From assembly GCA_002951995.1 (NCBI GenBank), contig CP019797.1, positions 728,501 to 792,500 on the forward strand: DNA of 64,000 nt, in the 5' to 3' direction. The position numbers were made by a program, and so were the translations under genes. Positions 27,527 to 35,020 of the stretch are shown piece by piece. Position 1 is the stretch's first letter, and the number at the start of each line of letters is the position of its first letter. The notes under the pieces were generated by a model. It was given only the letters and a program-made list of their open reading frames with translations, searched no databases and had not been told where the DNA came from. This DNA comes from Stenotrophomonas acidaminiphila (GTDB taxonomy: Bacteria > Pseudomonadota > Gammaproteobacteria > Xanthomonadales > Xanthomonadaceae).

Positions 27527-27607
27527 GTAGGTGCGGGGCTTGCCCCGCACGAGGCGTTCCCTCCAATGCCCATGCGGGTGTGCATGCGGGGCAAGCCCCG
27601 CATCTAC
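27527..27607. repeat. paired GTAG/CTAC palindromic REP element (SMAG-like)
   Basis: Two hairpins in inverted order: GTAG followed by TGCGGGGCTTGCCCCGCA (27532-27549), then about 35 bases later TGCGGGGCAAGCCCCGCA (27585-27602) followed by CTAC. The terminal GTAG and CTAC tetranucleotides and the imperfect palindromes are the features of the SMAG repeats described in Stenotrophomonas maltophilia, which are REP elements mobilised by RAYT transposases. It lies between two convergent genes, the usual site for such repeats. Confidence 0.8.
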
Positions 27608-27612
27608 GGGAT

Positions 27613-27639
27613 CCCCGCCCCTGACGGCGCGGGGCGGGG
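27613..27639. terminator. hairpin downstream of gltS
   Basis: CCCCGCCCC / GGGGCGGGG, nine pairs with a 9-base loop, 29 bases beyond the gltS stop codon. No T-run is present. Confidence 0.35.
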
Positions 27640-27668
27640 GCGCGGAACGCCGGGAACTCGGCGCCGGG

Positions 27669-28880
27669 CTAGTGCGGCCAGAAGTTGAGGAAGCCGGTGA
27701 TGATCAGTGCGTTGACGAAGTCGATGAAGAACGCGCCCACCAGCGGCGCCACCAGGAACGCGCGCGGCGCCACCCCGTAGCGCTGCACCAGGCGGCGCAT
27801 CACCGCCATGGCGTTGGCGGTGGTGCCGAGCATGAAGCCGATGAAGCCGCCGCCCATCACCGCCGCGTCGTAGTCGCGGCCCATCACGTAGAAGATCGGA
27901 ATCGCGAACAGCGCCACCAGCGCCACCTGGATGGCCAGGTTGACCACCAGCGGCAGGCCCATGCCGGCCAGTTCCCACAGCTTCAGGTCCATCAGCGCTA
28001 CCGCCAGGAACAGCGCCAGGCAGATGTTGCCGATCAGGTCGGTGGTCGGCACCGACAGCCGGATCAGCCCGGTGTAGTCGTCGATGTTGCGGATCACCGC
28101 GCCCACCAGCATCGCGCCGATGTAGGACGGCAGGGTCAGGCCCAGGCCGGCGAAGCCCTGGCTGACCCACGCCCCTAGCCACATCGCCATCAGCAGCACC
28201 ACGATGCTCTTGAGCGCGTCGAACTCGCGCGCCGATTCGTTGGGGAAATGCACGTGCACGCTTTCATCGTCCACGGCGCCGCCATCGGCCCTGGCGCCGT
28301 TGCCGGCCGGGCCGCTGATGCCGAACCGGCGCATCAGCACGGTGATGGTCGGCCCACCGATCACGCCACCGCAGATGATGCCGGCCATCGCCGCGGTGAT
28401 GGCCAGGGTCTCGGCGCCCTGCAGCCCGGCTTCCTCGAACAGCGGCGCGAACGCCATGCCGGTGGCCGGGCCGCCGGTGAGCGTGGCCGAGCCGGCGAGC
28501 ACGCCGAACATCGGGTGCAGGTCGAACATCCACGCCACGCCGATGCCGACCAGGTTCTGCAGTACCGCGAACAGGCTGGCCAGCACCAGGAAGATCATCA
28601 CCTGGCGCCCGCTGACCCGCAGCAGGCGCAGGCTGGCGTTGATGCCCAGGGTGGTGAAGAACGCCACCATCAGCGGCACCTTCAGGCTGGTGTCCAGCTC
28701 GAACAGGGTGGTGTCGCGCGCATGCGCGGCCCACACCAGCAACGCCACCAGCAGGCCGCCGACGACCGGTTCGGGCAGGTTGTAGCGGCGCAGCACCGGG
28801 ATCGCGCGGCACAGCGCGTAGCCGGCGAACAGGGTCAGGCCGCCGAAGGCGATCGTCTGTACGGCATCAAGTTGGATCAT
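27669..28880 (-). CDS. gltS: sodium/glutamate symporter
   Basis: A 403-residue inner-membrane protein of the ESS (GltS) family that imports glutamate with sodium ions. About ten hydrophobic segments are visible. The two inverted-repeat reentrant regions are clear: GSATLTGGPATGMAFAPLF in the first half and GGGFIGFMLGTTANAMAVMRRL in the second. It starts with MIQLDAVQTIAFGGLTLF, as GltS proteins do. A central cytoplasmic loop (DDESVHVHFPNESAREFDALKS) separates the halves. The placement beside two gamma-glutamyltransferases suggests uptake of glutamate, possibly also D-glutamate, which E. coli GltS can carry. Confidence 0.93.
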   Translation of the reverse strand: MIQLDAVQTIAFGGLTLFAGYALCRAIPVLRRYNLPEPVVGGLLVALLVWAAHARDTTLFELDTSLKVPLMVAFFTTLGINASLRLLRVSGRQVMIFLVLASLFAVLQNLVGIGVAWMFDLHPMFGVLAGSATLTGGPATGMAFAPLFEEAGLQGAETLAITAAMAGIICGGVIGGPTITVLMRRFGISGPAGNGARADGGAVDDESVHVHFPNESAREFDALKSIVVLLMAMWLGAWVSQGFAGLGLTLPSYIGAMLVGAVIRNIDDYTGLIRLSVPTTDLIGNICLALFLAVALMDLKLWELAGMGLPLVVNLAIQVALVALFAIPIFYVMGRDYDAAVMGGGFIGFMLGTTANAMAVMRRLVQRYGVAPRAFLVAPLVGAFFIDFVNALIITGFLNFWPH

Positions 28881-29334
28881 CGAATCAGTACCTCGTGCCC
28901 TGCCAGTGCAGGGAGCTGGGGCGGTGTCCGGCGCAGGGCCGGCGCCGCCGTGGAAGGACTGCCGCGTGGGGGCGGGCTCCGTGGCACGGGGGAGGGGACG
29001 GAGCCATGGGCAGTCCGGCGGGGCCGGCCCGTGCGCATGACGGATGGCAGACGGTTCGATGCCCGGAGGCGGCTTTTCCGCCAGTCGCGGCGGATGGGAA
29101 GGGCTGCGGCCGGCAGGGACGCAAGCAGGCAGGCATGGGGATCTCCATGACGAGCGGGCCGGTCTGCTGCGCCGCAGCACGAAACGTGGCGCGGGGCGGC
29201 TGCCTGCACAATAGCCGCGGAGCCGCTCCCGGCGCCAGTCGCAAACGCGCGCGGCGGCATAGCCGCGCGTTATGCGCGGCTGCCGCGGTGGCGATGGCCC
29301 GGCGCTGCCGCGGCCGCGCCGGGCGGGCCCGGGC
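28881..29334. other. intergenic region without a supported gene
   Basis: 454 bases between the gltS start and the ridA stop, both on the minus strand. No coding signal is convincing. A hairpin at 29248-29269 may end the ridA transcript, and the rest should hold the gltS promoter. The region is GC-rich and otherwise featureless to me. Confidence 0.45.
29248..29269 (-). terminator. possible terminator after ridA
   Basis: CGCGCGGC / GCCGCGCG with a GGCATA loop, 66 bases past the ridA stop; on the minus strand it is soon followed by GTTTG. Weak evidence. Confidence 0.3.
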
Positions 29335-29730
29335 TCAGCGCGGCGGGCGCTTCCAGGCGATGCAGTCCACTTCCACCTTGCAGTCCACGACCATGCGGTT
29401 CTCCACACAGGCGCGTGCCGGCGGGTGCTCGCCGAAGTAGTGCTTGAACACGCTGTTGAAGGCGTAGAAATCGCGGGCGTCGTCCAGCCAGACGCCACAG
29501 CGCACCACGTGCTCCGGCCCGTAACCGGCCTCGGCCAGGATCGCCATCACGTTGCCGATGGCCACATGCGCCTGCTCGGTCACGGTGCCGCCGACCAGTT
29601 CGCCATCGCGCATCGGGACCTGGCCGGACACGTACAGCCAGCCGTCGGCCTCGACCGCACGCGAAAACGGCATGTGCTGCCGGCCTTGGCCGACGCCGCC
29701 TTCGGCGCCGTAACGCTTGATGTCGCTCAT
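29335..29730 (-). CDS. RidA family protein (reactive intermediate deaminase)
   Basis: A 131-residue RidA/YjgF/YER057c/UK114-family protein. Members are trimers that hydrolyse enamine/imine intermediates to 2-oxo acids and ammonia. Present are ADGWLYVSGQVPMRDGELVGGTVTEQAHVAIGNVMAILAEAGYGPEHVVRCGVWLDD and a C-terminal RACVENRMVVDCKVEVDCIAW, in which Arg contacts the carboxylate. AAGGAA precedes the ATG at 29730. It is the last gene of the minus-strand D-amino-acid operon. Paired with DadA, it could deaminate the imino acids made from D-amino acids, as the RidA-like DguB does in Pseudomonas D-glutamate use. Confidence 0.88.
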   Translation of the reverse strand: MSDIKRYGAEGGVGQGRQHMPFSRAVEADGWLYVSGQVPMRDGELVGGTVTEQAHVAIGNVMAILAEAGYGPEHVVRCGVWLDDARDFYAFNSVFKHYFGEHPPARACVENRMVVDCKVEVDCIAWKRPPR

Positions 29731-29862
29731 GGGATTCCTTTGTGTTGAAGGGAAATGTTGTCCCCGTCCCGCTCTGGGAGACGGTGCCGCGCAGGCGCGG
29801 CGGCAGGTTCCGGCGCAGCCCGGCGCCGTCACCCCGACCGCTCTCCCATCGGGGGAAGGGCC

Positions 29863-31284
29863 TCAAGTCGGCGCGATGAACTGGCCCGGACGCGCGATTA
29901 CTTCGTTGCCGTCATAAGCGAGCTTGCCGTTGACCCATACCGCGTCGATGCCTTCGGCCGCGCGCACCGGATCGTGGAAGCTGGCGGTGTCGCGCACGCG
30001 CGCCGGGTCGAACAGCACCAGGTCGGCGCAGCCGCCGGCGTGGATGCGGCCACGCGCGCCCAGCGCGAAGCGCGCGGCGGGCAGGCCGGTCATCTTGTGC
30101 ACGGCGGTATGCAGCGGGAACAGCGCCTGGTCGCGCGCGTAGTGGCCGAGCACGCGCGGAAAGGTGCCCCACAGGCGCGGATGCGGGCGTGGATCGCGCG
30201 GCAGGCCGTCCGAGCCGATCATGGTCAGCGGATGCGCCAGGATGCGGCGCACATCTGCCTCGTCCATGCAGTGGTAGACCGCGCCGGCCGGTTGCAGGCG
30301 CACCGCGGCCTCGGCCAGCGTCACCCCCCAGTCGGCGGCGATGGCGGCCAGCAGGCGCCCGCCCTGCGCCGGTTCCGGCGCAGACCAGGTGATCAGGATG
30401 TCGTAGGCGTCGGTGACCTGTTTCAGGTCGAGGGTGGATGCGCTGGCGGCGTACGGGTAGCAGTCGCAGGCCACGTCCTGGTCGGCGGACGCGGCGTCCA
30501 GGCGGTGCAGTACTTCGCGGCTGCGGCCCCAGTTGTCCACGCCGGCGCATTTCAGGTGCGACACGCGCACCGCCGCCCGTGGCGCACGCGCCGCATCGAA
30601 CGCCTCGTCGAGCGCGCCGAGGATGCCGCCGAACTCGTCGCGCAGGTGGGTGGCGTACACCCCGCCGGACGGCAGTTCGCGCGCCAGTTCGGCCACCTCG
30701 CTGGACGGCGCGTGGAACGCCGAGCCATATGCCAGCCCACTGCTCAGGCCCAGCGCGCCCTGCGCCAGGCTGGCGCGCAGCTGCGCGCGCATCGCCGCGA
30801 TCTCGGCGGCGGTGGCGGCGCGGTCCAGCCGCTCCATGTGGTTCTGGCGCAACGCGGTATGGCCGACCAGCGCGGCCACGTTCACCGCCGGGCACGCCGC
30901 TTCCACCGCCTGGCGGTAGCTGGCGAAATCGGCGAAGCGGAAATCGGTGGCCTCGCCGAGCAGGTTCATCGGGTCCGGCACCTCGCCGCGGATGCGCACC
31001 GGGCTGGCGCTGATGCCGCAGTTGCCGACCACCACCGTGGTCACGCCCTGCGACAGCTTGCTGGCCATGCCCGGGTTGCGCAGCACTTCCAGGTCGTCGT
31101 GGGTGTGCACGTCGATGAAGCCCGGCGCCAGCGCGCGGCCCCCGGCGTCGATCACCTGGCGGGCACCGCCGTCCACGGTGCCGACCGCGACGATGCGGCC
31201 ATCGCGTACCGCGACGTCGGCATGGCCGCCGGGGCGGTCGCTGCCATCAAGCACCAGCGCGTTGCGGATCAGTACGTCGTGCAT
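29863..31284 (-). CDS. N-acyl-D-amino-acid deacylase (D-aminoacylase)
   Basis: A 473-residue amidohydrolase-superfamily enzyme that removes the acyl group from N-acyl-D-amino acids. The first metal motif is in APGFIDVHTHDDLEVLRNP; the bridging cysteine characteristic of D-aminoacylases is in VVVGNCGISASPV; GHTALR, SGLAYG, YATHLRDE, SHLKCAG and the late metal Asp in MIGSDGLPRDPRPHPRLWGTFPR are all family hallmarks. Cytoplasmic (no signal peptide). It lies 3 bases after rpiR and 132 bases before ridA on the same strand. Confidence 0.92.
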   Translation of the reverse strand: MHDVLIRNALVLDGSDRPGGHADVAVRDGRIVAVGTVDGGARQVIDAGGRALAPGFIDVHTHDDLEVLRNPGMASKLSQGVTTVVVGNCGISASPVRIRGEVPDPMNLLGEATDFRFADFASYRQAVEAACPAVNVAALVGHTALRQNHMERLDRAATAAEIAAMRAQLRASLAQGALGLSSGLAYGSAFHAPSSEVAELARELPSGGVYATHLRDEFGGILGALDEAFDAARAPRAAVRVSHLKCAGVDNWGRSREVLHRLDAASADQDVACDCYPYAASASTLDLKQVTDAYDILITWSAPEPAQGGRLLAAIAADWGVTLAEAAVRLQPAGAVYHCMDEADVRRILAHPLTMIGSDGLPRDPRPHPRLWGTFPRVLGHYARDQALFPLHTAVHKMTGLPAARFALGARGRIHAGGCADLVLFDPARVRDTASFHDPVRAAEGIDAVWVNGKLAYDGNEVIARPGQFIAPT

Positions 31285-31287
31285 CGA

Positions 31288-32151
31288 TCAGTCGCCCAGC
31301 GGCAGGCGCGAGTCGCCGCCCCGGTAGCGGTCCAGCGCCAGCTTGATGCGGCGCAGGTGCTCGTGGTTCTCGCTGGCGCCGTTGAGCGCGGTGGTGGTGG
31401 CGAGCACGTCGATGGCCAGCATCATCGCGTAGCGCGAGGCGGAGGGTTTGAACACGAAATCGGTTTCCTCGATGCTGATCGGCAGCAGCCAGTCGCTGCG
31501 TTCCGCCAACGCAGTGCCGGCGCGGGTAATGGCGCCGACCCGCGCGCCGTAGGTGCGGGCGATCTCCACCGCCGAGATCACTTCCGGGGTGATGCCGCTG
31601 ACCGACAATGCCAGCACCAGGTCCTGCGGGCCGAGGATGGCGGCGGTCATCTTCATCACCACCGCGTCGCTGCAGGCGGTGATCGGCAGCCCGAAGCGCA
31701 TCAGCCGGTTCTGCAGTTCCTGGGAGAACACGGTGGAACAGCCGCCGATGCCGAACACGTGGATGCGCCGTGCCTGGCAGATGGCATCGGCCAGTTGCTG
31801 CACCACCTCTTCCTGCAGGTTGGCCAGGTTGTGGCGCAGGCTGGCCTGGATGTCGTCGCAGATCTGCGCGAACAGCGCCGATACCGGCGGCGCGTTCTGC
31901 TGTTCGAGGAAGCGCTTGCCGACCGCGCTGGCCGACGCCAGCCGCGCGCGCAGCTCGCGCACGTGTTCGCAGCCCAGGGTCTTGGCGAAGCGCGAGATCG
32001 CCGCGGCGCTGACCTCGGCGCGCTCGGCCAGCTCGGTCACGCCGTACTGGGCGGCAGCATCGACGTCGGCGAGGATGGTGTTGGCGATGCGGACCTCGAC
32101 CGGGCTGAATTCGTGCAGCCGTTGGCGCAGTTCGTAGACGATGTCGAACAT
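31288..32151 (-). CDS. MurR/RpiR family transcriptional regulator
   Basis: A 287-residue regulator with an N-terminal RpiR-type HTH (residues 1-77, including YGVTELAERAEVSAAAISRFAKTLGCEHVRELRARLA) and a SIS sugar-phosphate-binding domain (about 125-260, with RIHVFGIGGCSTVFSQELQNRL and LSVSGITPEVISAVEIAR). It is embedded between the permease and D-aminoacylase genes, so it probably controls this operon. SIS domains usually sense phosphosugars such as MurNAc-6-phosphate, which would link the operon to peptidoglycan breakdown, but RpiR proteins also occur with D-amino-acid enzymes. The AT-rich near-palindrome at 34884-34898 is a possible operator. Confidence 0.9.
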   Translation of the reverse strand: MFDIVYELRQRLHEFSPVEVRIANTILADVDAAAQYGVTELAERAEVSAAAISRFAKTLGCEHVRELRARLASASAVGKRFLEQQNAPPVSALFAQICDDIQASLRHNLANLQEEVVQQLADAICQARRIHVFGIGGCSTVFSQELQNRLMRFGLPITACSDAVVMKMTAAILGPQDLVLALSVSGITPEVISAVEIARTYGARVGAITRAGTALAERSDWLLPISIEETDFVFKPSASRYAMMLAIDVLATTTALNGASENHEHLRRIKLALDRYRGGDSRLPLGD

Positions 32152-32166
32152 GGTGGGTTCTTCGGT

Positions 32167-33522
32167 TCAGAGCACGGCGGCAAGGGCCGCCACCAGCGCC
32201 AGCGCGGTGACGGAGATGAGGGTTTCCAGCACGGTCCAGGTCTTGAAGGTCTGGGCCACGGACATGTTGAAGTATTCCTTGACCAGCCAGAAGCCGCCGT
32301 CGTTGACGTGCGACAACACCACCGAGCCGGCACCGGTGGCCAGCACCAGCAGTTCCGGGTGCGGGTAGCCCAGCGCGGCGGCGATCGGGGCGACGATGCC
32401 CGAGGCGGTGGTCATCGCCACCGTCGCCGAACCGGTGGCGATGCGCATCAGCGCGGCCATGGTCCAGCCCATCAGCAGCGGCGACAGCTGGAACTGGCGC
32501 GACAGGTCGATGATCTGGCTGGCCACGCCGGTATGCACCAGGATGCCGTTGAGGCCGCCGCCGGCGCCGACCAGCAGGGTGATGGCGGCGGTCGGCGCCA
32601 GGCACTCCTGCGAGAACCTGAGGATTTGCTCGCGGTTGAAGCCGCGCATCCGTCCCAGGGTGACGAAGCTCAGCAGCGTGGCCAGCAGCAGCGCCACCAC
32701 CGAGTGGCCGATGAAGCGCAGGCCGTGGTTGAGCGCCGATCCCGGCGTGGCGATCTGGTCGGCCCAGCCGCCCAGCAGCATCAGCACCACCGGCAGCAGC
32801 ACGGTGGCGAGGGTGATGCCGAAGCCGGGCAGCTGGTCGTCGGGAATGCGGCCGTGGCCCTCGTCCAGCAGCGCGGCCTCCATCGGGTTGTGCGCTGGCA
32901 GCGCCACCCGCGGCGCCACCACCCTGGCGAACACCGGCCCGGCCAGCGCCGCGGTCGGCAGCCCGACCAGCAGCGCATAGAACACGGTGCGGCCCACGTC
33001 CGCGCCATAGGCATGCACGGCCAGCATCGCTGCCGGATGCGGCGGCACCAGCCCATGCACCACCGACAGCCCGGCCACCATCGGCAGGCCGACCAGCAGC
33101 AGCGGCACGCCAGTGCGGCGGGCCACGTTGAGCGCGATCGGGATCAGCAGCACGAAGCCGACCTCGAAGAAGATCGGCAGGCCGATGCAGAAGGCGATCA
33201 GCATCATCGCCCAGTGCACGTTGCCGGGACCGAAGCGCGCGATCAGCGTGCGCGCGATGCGCTCGGCGCCGCCGGACTCGGCCATCATCTTGCCGAGCAT
33301 GGTGCCCAGCGCCACGATCAGCGCGATGTGGCCCAGGGTCTTGCCAACGCCCTGTTCGTAGGCGGGCAGGATTTCCGGCGCCGGCATGCCGGCCAGCAGT
33401 GCCAGCCCGATCGAGACCAGGGTGACGCTGATGAAGGGATTGAGCCGGTAACGGGCGATCAGCACGATCAGCGCGACGATCGCCAGCACGGCGTAGATCA
33501 GCAGCAGGTGTCCATGGCTCAT
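32167..33522 (-). CDS. GntP family permease
   Basis: A 451-residue inner-membrane transporter of the GntP family, which carries gluconate and related hydroxy acids and, in DsdX, D-serine. About 12 hydrophobic segments are visible. Family motifs include GVGKTLGHIALIVALGTMLGKMMAESGGAERIA, GLPIFFEVGFVLLIPIALNVARRTG, MVAGLSVVHGLVPPHPAAML and GAGGGLNGILVHTGV. The DsdX-like activity suits the neighbouring D-aminoacylase and D-hydroxyamino-acid enzyme, so D-serine or similar is the likely cargo (inference). 15 bases separate it from rpiR. Confidence 0.9.
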   Translation of the reverse strand: MSHGHLLLIYAVLAIVALIVLIARYRLNPFISVTLVSIGLALLAGMPAPEILPAYEQGVGKTLGHIALIVALGTMLGKMMAESGGAERIARTLIARFGPGNVHWAMMLIAFCIGLPIFFEVGFVLLIPIALNVARRTGVPLLLVGLPMVAGLSVVHGLVPPHPAAMLAVHAYGADVGRTVFYALLVGLPTAALAGPVFARVVAPRVALPAHNPMEAALLDEGHGRIPDDQLPGFGITLATVLLPVVLMLLGGWADQIATPGSALNHGLRFIGHSVVALLLATLLSFVTLGRMRGFNREQILRFSQECLAPTAAITLLVGAGGGLNGILVHTGVASQIIDLSRQFQLSPLLMGWTMAALMRIATGSATVAMTTASGIVAPIAAALGYPHPELLVLATGAGSVVLSHVNDGGFWLVKEYFNMSVAQTFKTWTVLETLISVTALALVAALAAVL

Positions 33523-33543
33523 GCGTGTCGGTCCGGCGCCGGC

Positions 33544-34812
33544 TCAGAACTGCGTGGTGACGGCATCGACCACCACGTGGTCGTCGTCGACCACCAGCAG
33601 GTGGCGCCACTTGTCGAAGGTCAGGCAGGGGTGGGAGATGTCGAAGCACAGCATGTCGCCCACGCGCAGGTCGTCGTCGGGCCGTACCTGCAGGAACGCG
33701 TGCTGGTCCATCATCGCCGTCACCTGCCAGTGGGCGGCCGCGTCGCCGGGCATGGCATCGCCGGGGCGGTAATGCAGCGCCGGCACCGGGAAGCCTGCAT
33801 CGAACGCGGCATCGCGCTTGCCCAGCCCGACGATGGCCTTGTCCGGCTCCGGCCGCGACTGCACGTAGGCCCACAGCCGCAGCGCCGGGCGCAGGCTCGT
33901 GCCCATCTGCCGCGCGACCGGGTTGCTGGCCTGGATGCGGGCGGCGGCCTGGCGGTAGGCGCCGACGTCATGGGTGAGGTAACAGCCCGGGCGCAGCACG
34001 ATCTCGGCCGCGGCATCGGCGGACAGCGTTGCGAACTCCTCGGCGACCACGTCGAACCACGCCGAACCGGCGCCGGTCAGCAGCGCCGGCACGCGGCCGA
34101 AGGCATGGCCGTCGCGCAGGCGCTGGAAGGTCTCCACGCTGCGGCGCAGGACCGCGCGCACGCCGGCCTCGTCGCCGGCCACGCCTTCGTAGACCTCCAC
34201 ACCGGCCAGCCGCAGCGCCCGCGGCCAGCGTGCGACGGCCGCGGCCACCGCCTGCGCCTGCACCTCGTCGCGCACACCGGTGCGGCCGCCGGCAATGCCG
34301 ATTTCCAGCAGCACGTCCAGGCGCAGCCCGCGGGCGTCGAACCAGCGCCCCAATGCGTCGGCGTTGGCGGCCGAATCGACCAGGCAGAACACCTCGGTGT
34401 CGCCGGTTTCCAGCAGGCCGGCGATGAGCGCCATGTTGGCCGGGCCGACCAGCTGGTTGGCGATCAGGATGCGGCGTGCGCCGGCGTGCCAGGCCTCGCG
34501 TGCCTGCGGTGCGGTGGCCACGGTGATGCCCCAGGCGCCGGCGTCGAGCTGCAGCCGGAACAGTTCCGGGCTCATCGTGGTTTTGCCGTGCGGCGCCAGC
34601 TGCACGCCGTAGGCGGCAACGAAGCGACGCATCCATTCCAGGTTGTGCCGCAGCGCCGAACGCAGCAGGACCGCGGCGGGCAGGCTCACCTGCTCGTGCA
34701 GGATGGACCACCCCTGTTGCCCGGCCGCGGTGGCCGGCAGCATGCCCCCGTTGCCACCCAGGCCCTTGCCCCGGAGCATGGCCGGCATGTCCTGAAATTG
34801 TTTTTTATCCAT
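33544..34812 (-). CDS. DSD1-like PLP enzyme (D-serine/D-threonine dehydratase or aldolase family)
   Basis: A 422-residue fold-III PLP enzyme of the alanine-racemase N-terminal plus D-serine dehydratase-like C-terminal type. The PLP lysine is K77 in LAPHGKTTMSPEL. The C-terminal domain carries the probable zinc ligands in MMDQHAFLQV and DISHPCLTFDKW. Members remove ammonia from D-serine or D-threonine, or cleave D-threonine-type 3-hydroxy amino acids to glycine and aldehyde; the two cannot be told apart here. It is the first gene of the five-gene minus operon (then gntP, rpiR, D-aminoacylase, ridA). Confidence 0.87.
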   Translation of the reverse strand: MDKKQFQDMPAMLRGKGLGGNGGMLPATAAGQQGWSILHEQVSLPAAVLLRSALRHNLEWMRRFVAAYGVQLAPHGKTTMSPELFRLQLDAGAWGITVATAPQAREAWHAGARRILIANQLVGPANMALIAGLLETGDTEVFCLVDSAANADALGRWFDARGLRLDVLLEIGIAGGRTGVRDEVQAQAVAAAVARWPRALRLAGVEVYEGVAGDEAGVRAVLRRSVETFQRLRDGHAFGRVPALLTGAGSAWFDVVAEEFATLSADAAAEIVLRPGCYLTHDVGAYRQAAARIQASNPVARQMGTSLRPALRLWAYVQSRPEPDKAIVGLGKRDAAFDAGFPVPALHYRPGDAMPGDAAAHWQVTAMMDQHAFLQVRPDDDLRVGDMLCFDISHPCLTFDKWRHLLVVDDDHVVVDAVTTQF

Positions 34813-34883
34813 TCCGGATCACTTTGATGATGTCCCCATGTTCCCCGCTGGAGAGCGTTCTATGTAGCAGATAACCGGCGCAA

Positions 34884-34898
34884 TGAAAAATATTTTCG
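34884..34898. promoter_or_regulatory. candidate RpiR operator
   Basis: TGAAAAATATTTTCG is an AT-rich near-palindrome (TGAAAA ... TTTTCG) standing out from GC-rich surroundings, 72 bases upstream of the DSD1-like gene and between it and maeB. RpiR-type regulators often bind TGAAAnnnTTTCA-like sites, so this may be the operator of the operon's own regulator. It could also be part of the maeB promoter. No second copy is apparent in the 208-base gap. Confidence 0.35.
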
Positions 34899-35020
34899 TG
34901 AAATGTTGCGGAGCAGCATCCCAAATCGGGCGCCGGGTCCTGAATGCAGTCCCCGATGAAACGGTTCATGTCGTCGCCGAGTCGCTAGAATCGGGCATTC
35001 AGCCACAGCAAGTCCCGTCG

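Noticed and set aside
29755..34827. A 1690-codon open frame on the plus strand
   Set aside because: It is antisense to five clear genes (ridA to the DSD1-like gene) and its translation is low-complexity H/A/G/Q/R; stop codons are simply rare in this GC-rich strand.
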